From the NCBI GenBank assembly GCA_016934645.1, contig JAFGSL010000504.1:1-15133 (forward strand): 15,133 nt of DNA. The letters run 5' to 3'. Source of the stretch: Anaerolineae bacterium. Its GTDB lineage: Bacteria; Chloroflexota; Anaerolineae; B4-G1; SLSP01. The position numbers and the translations under genes are program-made. This document shows positions 1-6,400 of the stretch, in pieces. A model generated the notes under the pieces. The model worked only from the letters and a program-made list of their open reading frames with translations. It made no database searches and had not been told where the DNA came from. The first letter of the stretch is position 1. The number at the start of each line of letters is the position of its first letter.

Positions 1-3
1 ACA

Positions 4-618
4 ATGACCGAGACATGGGATGAAGCGGTGTTGGTCCAGCGTGCCCAGAAGGGCAATCTGGACGCTTTCAACGCGTTGATCCTGCACTACCAGACGCAAG
101 TCTACAACCTGGCCTGGCACCTGCTGCACGATGCGGCAGCAGCAGATGACGCCACGCAGGAAGCCTTTATCTCGGCTTACAAAGGGCTGGCGAAGTTTCG
201 CGGTGGCTCCTTCCGCTCCTGGTTGTTGCGCATCGTCGCCAATGCCAGCTACGACGAACTGCGCCGCCACAAGCGCCGCCCCACTGTGTCGTGGGAGGAT
301 TTTGGCGATATGGATGACGAGGCCAATCCCCATCTGACGGACGGTGGCGCACTGCCGGAACAGACTATCCAGCAGCAAGAATTGCGCGCTTTGCTGGAAC
401 GCACCCTGGCGAAACTCCCGGAAGATCAGCGTATCGTGCTTGTCTTGGTGGATCGCATGGGATTGGCCTATCAGGAAGTGGCGGACACATTGAACATTCG
501 CCTGGGTACCGTTAAATCGCGGCTGGCGCGCGCCCGCGTACAGATGCAGCAATTGCTCCAGGAAGAAAGGGAACTTTTACCACGCCGGTACCGTCTAAAC
601 AGTGAAGATGAAGCATAA
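4..618 (+). CDS. ECF-subfamily RNA polymerase sigma factor (sigma-70 family)
   Basis: This is a small alternative sigma factor (204 aa) that would direct RNA polymerase to a limited, stress- or envelope-related set of promoters. Region sigma2 spans about residues 20-95 and includes DDATQEAFISAYKGLAKF and a basic stretch ending in DELRRHKRRP. Region sigma4 spans about 130-190 and includes LPEDQRIVLVLVDRMGLAYQEVADTL followed by the helix-turn-helix GTVKSRLARARVQMQQLL. There is no sigma1 or sigma3, which is typical of ECF factors, and the length is normal. The ATG at base 4 gives a natural N-terminus (DEAVLVQRAQKGNLDAF), but upstream sequence is missing, so the start cannot be checked. It lies 84 bp before a probable membrane anti-sigma factor, the usual two-gene arrangement. 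The family call is firm; the signal sensed and the regulon are unknown. Confidence 0.95.
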   Translation: MTETWDEAVLVQRAQKGNLDAFNALILHYQTQVYNLAWHLLHDAAAADDATQEAFISAYKGLAKFRGGSFRSWLLRIVANASYDELRRHKRRPTVSWEDFGDMDDEANPHLTDGGALPEQTIQQQELRALLERTLAKLPEDQRIVLVLVDRMGLAYQEVADTLNIRLGTVKSRLARARVQMQQLLQEERELLPRRYRLNSEDEA

Positions 619-702
619 CGTGGAATGGAAGACACATAATGTGGGGACGGGGGTGACGGTGCGCTGTTGTCGCACCCTCACCGCGTGTGTGGAGGAAGAG
701 AG

Positions 703-1644
703 ATGACGCAGATGCAAACAACGTGGCGCGATATAGATGTTTCTGCCTACGTGGATGGCGAATTAGATCCAGGGAAGCAAGCGGCCTTCGAGGCAGCTCT
801 GGCTCAGGATCACGCTCTCCGGCAGAAAGTGAAGGAGATGCGCGAGGTCGTGGCCCTGATGAGGGCTGCTCCTTTGTGCGAGCCGCCACGCAATTACCTG
901 CTCACACCATCAATGGTGACCGAAAAATCGGTGGCCGAGAAGTCGCCACAGCGGAAACAGCGTCGCCCTGTACCGCTGCTATTTATGCGTCTGGCAACAT
1001 CTTTGGCCGCGCTCGCTTTTGTGGCGACGGCGGGGCTAACCTATATACAGCAGGGCATCGTCCCGACGATGATGTCGGAAGCTCCCCAGGCTGCCGACGA
1101 GATGCCGGTCCTGGAAGCCCCGCGAGCTATGATTGCCACCGTGGAAGTCACCAAAGAAGTCGAAGTGATGCGAGCCAGTGAGCCGGAAGGAATGCCTGAG
1201 GAACCCGCGAGCATCGCAGAAGATGTGCAAGTGGAAAAAGCAGTGGAGGCAGAGCAACCCGCCGCGGCTTTGGCGACGGTTCCATCTGAAGCAACACCGC
1301 AGCCTAGTGCCGGTGGTGCCGATATAGATGACACAACCAACGCGCAGGAACGGGAAGAAACCGCACCCCAGGCGGAAACCTTGGCTCTGGAATCGCCACC
1401 GGCAGCGGAAAAGCAGGTTGTGGGTGAAACCGAAGGCGCTGTAGAAGACGGTACCGGAACGCTTTCTGCTACTGGAGAAGAGGCATGGCAGGGGGATAAC
1501 GCTACAGAACCAATTGTTGAAGAGTACCATGAGACGGTAACCGCTAAACGATTGCAGGCCTCATCTTGGTGGTTGCCTACTGCCTTGGGTACTGTCACGC
1601 TGCTGTTGGCCGGAATCACCTATTGGATGTCCCGCCGCCGGTAA
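703..1644 (+). CDS. Probable membrane anti-sigma factor, zinc-ligand-free, two membrane helices
   Basis: This is the probable inhibitor of the sigma factor encoded just upstream (313 aa). The N-terminal ~60 residues resemble an anti-sigma domain (SAYVDGELDPGKQAAFEAAL), but the His-x3-Cys-x2-Cys zinc ligands of the ZAS type are absent; the only nearby cysteine is in APLCEPP. A first membrane helix lies at about 92-114 (LFMRLATSLAALAFVATAGL). An acidic, Glu/Ala/Pro-rich, low-complexity segment of about 175 residues follows, then a second helix at about 289-309 ending in the basic tail MSRRR. Topology is probably N-in, acidic loop outside, C-in. The ATG at 703 is chosen because GGAGG lies at 691-695; an in-frame TTG at 667 would add 12 unlikely residues. 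The loop is where regulated proteolysis or a signal could act. The anti-sigma role rests on position and the N-terminal motif. Confidence 0.8.
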   Translation: MTQMQTTWRDIDVSAYVDGELDPGKQAAFEAALAQDHALRQKVKEMREVVALMRAAPLCEPPRNYLLTPSMVTEKSVAEKSPQRKQRRPVPLLFMRLATSLAALAFVATAGLTYIQQGIVPTMMSEAPQAADEMPVLEAPRAMIATVEVTKEVEVMRASEPEGMPEEPASIAEDVQVEKAVEAEQPAAALATVPSEATPQPSAGGADIDDTTNAQEREETAPQAETLALESPPAAEKQVVGETEGAVEDGTGTLSATGEEAWQGDNATEPIVEEYHETVTAKRLQASSWWLPTALGTVTLLLAGITYWMSRRR

Positions 1645-1661
1645 CCATCACGTCGCAACGC

Positions 1662-1708
1662 AAGAGAGAGCGAAGTGCGCAGCAAGTCTGCGCACTTCGC
1701 TCTCTCTT
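1662..1708 (+). terminator. Strong hairpin terminator after the sigma/anti-sigma unit
   Basis: Perfect 21-bp inverted repeat: left arm 1662-1682, loop CAAGT at 1683-1687, right arm 1688-1708. It starts 18 bp after the anti-sigma stop codon. The right arm ends in a TCTCTCTTTG tract rather than a pure T run. The stem is long and symmetrical and could also stop transcription arriving from the other side. Confidence 0.85.
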
Positions 1709-1721
1709 TGTATTGGGTGCA

Positions 1722-1819
1722 GGATCTTATCATTCCCGCTCCAAGGGGAACGGCAGTTCCCCGTCTTAGGCTGAGGCGTGTTATAAGAAGCGGATCGCCA
1801 GATCCGCTTCAAGCAAAAA
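1722..1819 (+). repeat. Dispersed intergenic repeat, copy A (two-hairpin element)
   Basis: A 98-nt segment that aligns without gaps to 8911-9008 in the same orientation, with 19 mismatches by hand count (about 81% identity). It contains two tetraloop hairpins. The first has arms GGGGAAC/GTTCCCC (1745-1751 and 1756-1762) around GGCA. The second is a 10-bp stem at 1787-1796 and 1801-1810 around GCCA. Between them lies the shared TTATAAG. No open frame is conserved between the copies, so this looks like a non-coding REP- or MITE-like element rather than a gene. Confidence 0.75.
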
Positions 1820-1903
1820 CGGGAGCTATGACGAGAATGACAAGGCCCTGCTTTTTTGTGTCAGGCGCAGGACACCTGCTGAAAATGTGGTACACTACGG
1901 TCG

Positions 1904-1931
1904 TCATGACTAACGACCGAAGACTAACGAC
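1904..1931 (-). repeat. Heptamer short tandem repeat tract
   Basis: Four consecutive 7-nt units on the plus strand, TCATGAC, TAACGAC, CGAAGAC and TAACGAC, all end in GAC (GTCNNNN read on the minus strand). The tract lies 16 bp before the deacetylase start codon, in its 5' leader. Short tandemly repeated heptamers are known from cyanobacteria and other filamentous bacteria. Whether this one affects expression is unknown. A weak -10-like TACACT lies just upstream at 1891-1896. Confidence 0.5.
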
Positions 1932-1946
1932 TACTAGACTATATTT

Positions 1947-3014
1947 ATGAAACCGAACATTATGACCTGTCGCCGAATCGGGCTTCTGATATTGTTGCTT
2001 CTGCTACTGGCGGGTTGCGCCGCTGGCAGCGGTGGAAGTGTGTTGCCCAAAAAGTTCGCCGAAGCTGCGGTGGTGGCAACAGATACCCCGACGTCTACGT
2101 CTACGCCAACCTCCACACCCACTGCGACGCCATCTCCGACCGCGACACCCACCGCCACTCCGACAGCCACGGCGACGCCAACCCCAACCGCTACCGCCAC
2201 CGTCACACCGACGCCGGAACCCACGGCAACGCCCGCACCTACTAGCACGCCCGAGTTATCCCTGTCGCCCCTCGAAACACCTATCCCGCCCACACCTACG
2301 CCTACCTATCCCCCACCGCCGGAGGCCGTGGATGTGCCGATCCTGATGTACCATTACATCTCCGAGTTGCCGCCCGACGCGGATGTTTATCGCCGCGATC
2401 TCACCGTCTTGCCAGCGCACTTTGAAGAACAATTGCAGTACTTACAAGCGCAAGGCTACCAGAGCGTCCTGCTGGCGGACATCTATGAGACACTGACGAC
2501 TGGCAACCCCCTGCCGGAAAAACCTATTGTGCTGACCTTCGACGATGGCTACAAAGACGCCTACACCGACGCGCTGCCGCTGTTGCAAAAGTTCGGTTTT
2601 GTGGGCGAGTTCTTCTTGTTGGCGACCCCGGCGCACTACGAAGCCCCCCAGTACCTTACCTGGACCGACGTGCGTGCGATGGCCGATGCCGGTATGTCGA
2701 TGCAGGCGCACGGACGCGATCACTATGATCTCACCGGACGTTCCTACGAGTTTCTGGTCTACCAGATTCTGGGGGCGCGTGAGGCAGTCGAGGCACACAC
2801 CGAGCGCCCCGTGCGCTTTTTCTGCTATCCCTCCGGGCGCTACGACGACGACACTATTTCCGTGGTGGAATCCGCGGGATATTGGGGCGCAGTGACTACC
2901 GCCTGGGGGACCGAACTGCGGTTAGACAACCGCTACGCCTGGCCGCGCATCCGCGTGAAGGGCGCCTGGTCACTGGACGACTTCGCCGGCGTGCTGCAGC
3001 AAGTCGCGCCTTGA
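1947..3014 (+). CDS. Lipoprotein polysaccharide deacetylase (NodB/CE4 domain)
   Basis: A secreted, lipid-anchored carbohydrate esterase (355 aa) expected to remove acetyl groups from a cell-envelope or extracellular polysaccharide. The N-terminus is a lipoprotein signal peptide: basic CRR, then a Leu/Ile-rich core and lipobox LAGC with the lipidated Cys24. Residues ~45-125 are a Thr-Pro-Ala stalk of near-repeated TPTATPT units, giving a low-complexity DNA tract at about 2081-2315. The catalytic domain begins at VPILMYHYIS (~130). CE4 motif 1 is TFDDGYKD (Asp199 likely catalytic, Asp200 metal ligand). Motif 2 is HGRDH (His255 and His259, metal ligands). Motif 3 is RFFCYPSGRY (290-299). All key residues are present. 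The ATG at 1947 keeps a good signal peptide; Met6 is an alternative. No clear Shine-Dalgarno site is seen. Substrate cannot be told from sequence. Confidence 0.93.
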   Translation: MKPNIMTCRRIGLLILLLLLLAGCAAGSGGSVLPKKFAEAAVVATDTPTSTSTPTSTPTATPSPTATPTATPTATATPTPTATATVTPTPEPTATPAPTSTPELSLSPLETPIPPTPTPTYPPPPEAVDVPILMYHYISELPPDADVYRRDLTVLPAHFEEQLQYLQAQGYQSVLLADIYETLTTGNPLPEKPIVLTFDDGYKDAYTDALPLLQKFGFVGEFFLLATPAHYEAPQYLTWTDVRAMADAGMSMQAHGRDHYDLTGRSYEFLVYQILGAREAVEAHTERPVRFFCYPSGRYDDDTISVVESAGYWGAVTTAWGTELRLDNRYAWPRIRVKGAWSLDDFAGVLQQVAP

Positions 3015-3086
3015 CAGGCATTTCGGGCGCGATGCGGGTGGTAAATGAGAGAGCTTTTCTGGTCACTAGCACATATTGACAAACGT

Positions 3087-3125
3087 AAAAACGCGCCGGA
3101 ACCACACCCCCCTCCTCTCCGGCGC
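3087..3125 (-). terminator. Possible terminator for minus-strand transcription
   Basis: Inverted repeat GCGCCGGA (3093-3100) and TCCGGCGC (3118-3125) with a 17-nt loop. Read on the minus strand the stem is followed by G and five T residues, as in an intrinsic terminator. It would end transcription from the large minus-strand gene, or from the lost paralogue whose tail is at 3276-3374. On the plus strand there is no T run, so it is less likely to serve the deacetylase gene. The long loop keeps confidence moderate. Confidence 0.45.
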
Positions 3126-3185
3126 ACTTCATCTTCCTGAAAAAACGTCCGCTAATCGATCAATTCCCCTTCTCTACACTCCCCC

Positions 3186-3235
3186 GTCTACTGTCTGCCG
3201 TTTACTGTCTGCCGTCTTCTATATTATCGTCTACC
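3186..3235 (+). repeat. Heptamer short tandem repeat tract
   Basis: Five contiguous 7-nt units: GTCTACT, GTCTGCC, GTTTACT, GTCTGCC and GTCTTCT (3186-3220). A degenerate unit ATATTAT and an isolated GTCTACC (3229-3235) follow. It is the second tract in the window with GTC-anchored heptamers (the other is at 1904-1931). It lies in the non-coding stretch 3015-3275, which otherwise holds only the possible minus-strand terminator and no recognisable gene. Confidence 0.55.
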
Positions 3236-3275
3236 GAGCCTAATGCTCCCGCGCAGGCCACTCGTCGAAGCTTAA

Positions 3276-3374
3276 TCACAGTTGCGTCTCCTCCGGGATG
3301 GGAAGATTGGGGCAGGTGGCGCGGTAGGGTTCGTCGCCGAGGTATTGCTTCCATTCTTCGCGGGTGAGAAAGGA
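3276..3374 (-). pseudogene. C-terminal remnant of a second nSTAND1/WD40-family protein
   Basis: Translating the minus strand from 3374 to the TGA at 3276-3278 gives SCSF-type residues, then LTREEWKQYLGDEPYR, then ATCPNLPIPEETQL and stop. This is the tail motif that follows the propeller in this protein family: NLT-x2-EW-x2-Y-(L/F)-GD, then Y-x2-TCP. The intact neighbour carries the same motif at its residues 1674-1695 (NLTHREWELYFGD and DATCP). An in-frame stop (TGA, plus 3381-3383) lies nine bases further upstream, so only ~33 codons survive. No propeller or ATPase sequence is attached. It is most simply the end of a deleted tandem paralogue, or an old tail replaced when the neighbour acquired its proline-rich extension. 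Confidence 0.75.
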
Positions 3375-3425
3375 GCAAGATCACCCAATCAAATCTCCGA
3401 TCGCCATTTCTTCACTAAGATGTGA

Positions 3426-6400
3426 TTATTTCTCTCTTAGGTTAAGCGGTAAGAAGAAGGGTGAGATAAAGGTAGGTATTGGTGTGGGTATAGGCGAGAT
3501 TGGTGTAGGTAAGGGCGAGACAGGCGTAGGTAAGGGTGAGATAGTTGTGAGTGTAGGTAAGGTAAGTGTAATAGAGTCAAGTGGCAACTTGGGACATGTA
3601 GCATCATACTTAGCCAGATCCCCAAAATACAGTTCCCACTCCCGATGGGTGAGGTTACGGGTGAGGCGTTCACAGGCCAGCCGGATCATTTCCTCTGGCT
3701 GCCACAACCATAGCCATACCATATCATTCTCATTATAAACAATCAGCCGCTGCCCATCTGGCGGACTGAAGGCTATAGAGGCCGCTATTCCCCCCGTTAT
3801 TCGTGCAATCTCGTCTCCAGTTTCAGCATTCCATATCCGTACTATGCCATCAACGCTAAGGGAAGCACCCCATTGTCCGTCGGGGCTGAAGGCTACAGCG
3901 CTCACCCAAGTCTCGTGCATTATCCGTGCGATCACACGCTTGTTTTCCACATCCCATACCACTGGCGAACAACTAGTGCCTACATCATATTCCACGTTGC
4001 ATCCCCCAACGAGCGCCCAGCGTTTCTTCGGATTAAAAGCTACGGCCCGTACAGCACCCGCATATGTTATTCGACCAATCTCGACCTCTTCTTTCACATC
4101 CCACACCCGCGCTGTATTATCATCACTACCCGAGAGTACCCATTGCCCATCTTGACTGAAAGTCACGGCATTTACTTTCCCACTGTGCACCATCCGGGCT
4201 TTCCTTTCTCCGTTGGACAGGTCCCACACTTGCACTGTTCCATCCTGGTGACCAGAGGCCACCAACTGGCCATCCGGGCTAAAAGCCAAATCCCACAAGT
4301 AACTATCGTAAGCCATCGTTATCGGCGACACTGTGCCCCAGGTATCAGTCTGCCATACCTGCATCGTTTTCTTAAGAGGACCAACTGAGACCACTCGCCG
4401 CCCATCGGGGCTGAAGATTACGGTACTTACTTGATCTCTGTGCGTCATCTGCGCGATTTTCCCCCCGGTAGCGACGTCCCATACCTGTATTGAACTACTG
4501 TGACAAAATTCAGTAGGTCCTATATCCTCCCACTCTCCACATCTCGTAGTGATCATCCATTGTCCATCCGGGCTGATAGCTATAGCCCTTATCTGGCCCT
4601 CAAGCGTCATCTGCATGACTTCAAGTCCAGTTGTCGTTTCCCATACCTGTGCTGTGCTGCTGATACAACCGGATTGCTCAACACTTTCACATCCAGCCAG
4701 AGCTATCCAGCGATTGTCTGCACTAAAGGCTACGGTGGGTGCCGGCTCCCACTCTTCGTGAGCTATCCTCAATATCTCGCGCCCGTCCGTTATGTCTTTG
4801 TCGAGCGTAGCCGCTACATCCCACACACGCACTGAATAACTGCCCCAAGAGCCATCCTCATCTCTATCGCATCCTGCCGAGGCTATCTGGCGCCCATCAG
4901 GGCTGAGGGCTACAGCCTTTACGCAATTATGTGTTGCCCTTGCGACCTCAAGTCCAGTTGCAACTTCCCAGACTTGCACTTTTCCTTCCCAACTACCCGA
5001 GACTATCCATTGCCTATCTTGGCTGAAGGCCATAACCTCTAAACCATCACTGGGTATTGTCATCGTCGCTACCGCGCGGCCAGTTAGTGCCTCCCGCACG
5101 TGCATACTACCGTCCTCCGACAACACCCAACGATTATCCAAACTAAAGTCTACAATATTCACCGGGTTTGTCTCTCTCATTGAGTAAACCTCGCGCCCAT
5201 TCACCATATCCCATACCATCGTCTTACGGGCATCGCTCCCAAAGGCCATCAATTGTCCATTTGGGCTGAAAGCCACGCTGGTGATTCTATCATAATGTGT
5301 TATTGGAGAAATAACCTCACTGCCAGTCTTTTTGTCCAATACTAGTACCAACCCACTGTCACACACATAGCCATAGCCTTTACCCTCACTGCATCCTGCC
5401 ACGGCCACCCAACGACCATCTGGACTGAAGGTCACGGCATTAACTCCGCCCTTGTGCGTCATTTGTGTCCACTTCACATCACCAGTCTCTATACTCTCTA
5501 TTTCCCACACTCGCACCCAACCATCCTGACTTCCGGAAACCCCCCACCGTCCATCCTGGCTAAAGGCTACAGCCCGCCCCCAGCCCTCATGTGTTATCCG
5601 TCTCTTCTCCCGCCCGGTTGCGGCTTCCCACACCCGCGCCGAACCACTGACACAAATCGAACTCTCCCATTGATCGCATCCTGCAGAGAGTACCCACTGC
5701 CCATCTGGGCTAAAAAGGATTATGGGAGACACCTTCCCACCATGCCGCATTTCCATTTTTTCCCCAGTGGTCACGTCCCATATCCTTACTATACCTTCGT
5801 CGCAATCTCCTATTCCCCTCAGCGTAACACATCCCACTGTGGCTATCCGTTTTCCACCTGGGCTGAAGGCTATGGCGTACACGGCTCCTGTATATGTCGT
5901 GCTCGTCACCTCTGCGGGTAGTCGCAGAAGACTGTCGGCTAGTACCTGGTTGGCGACGCTTCCTGGATAGCGCTCAATTGATTCTACTGCCAGCAGTACG
6001 GCTCGTGGCAGTAGATCAGGAGATACAGCCAATTGGTTCCACACATTTTGCGCTTCCGCCGCCAATTGGCGAGCCTCGGCGCGGTTGCGTTCGGCTATGG
6101 CCGTCGCTTCCGCATTAAGTGCACGAGTAGCTTCAGCTTGTGCAGTCGCTTCAGCGTTCTCTGCATCTTGACGGCGCGCTTCCGCTGTCGTTTCAGCATT
6201 GCGAGCGCGGTTGGCCTCCGTCACTGCTTCCGCCTGTGCCGTGGCGCGGTATTGCGCTTCAACTTCCGCCATGGCTTGGGCGTCCAAAGCGACATTGCGT
6301 TGTCTCCAGGCCAACAGAGCCAGAACCAATAAAATCACCGACATCCCTACGGTTGCCAGCGTCAGCCGCCGTCGCCGTCGCTCTCGTGCCGCCTGTTCTT

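Noticed and set aside
667..702. Upstream TTG start for the anti-sigma gene
   Set aside because: The ATG at 703 has a well-placed GGAGG, and the added residues do not resemble the start of an anti-sigma domain.
1041..1619. Long minus-strand frame opposite the anti-sigma gene
   Set aside because: It lies wholly within a well-supported gene, shows no family motif and arises from the repetitive Ala/Glu codons.
1934..2293. Minus-strand frame encoding a Val/Gly repeat protein
   Set aside because: It is the antisense of the Thr-Pro stalk of the lipoprotein; the Val-Gly pattern is only the complement of Thr/Pro/Ala codons.
3186..3220. Possible CRISPR array at the short repeats
   Set aside because: Units are 7 nt, contiguous, and have no spacers; no cas gene is nearby.
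3480..3545. Possible CRISPR-like repeats at the 21-bp period sequence
   Set aside because: It is in frame, encodes the SPLPTP heptapeptide repeat, and has no spacers.
3364..3738. Plus-strand frame rich in Gly/Val/Lys repeats
   Set aside because: It is the complement of the proline-rich tail of the large minus-strand protein.
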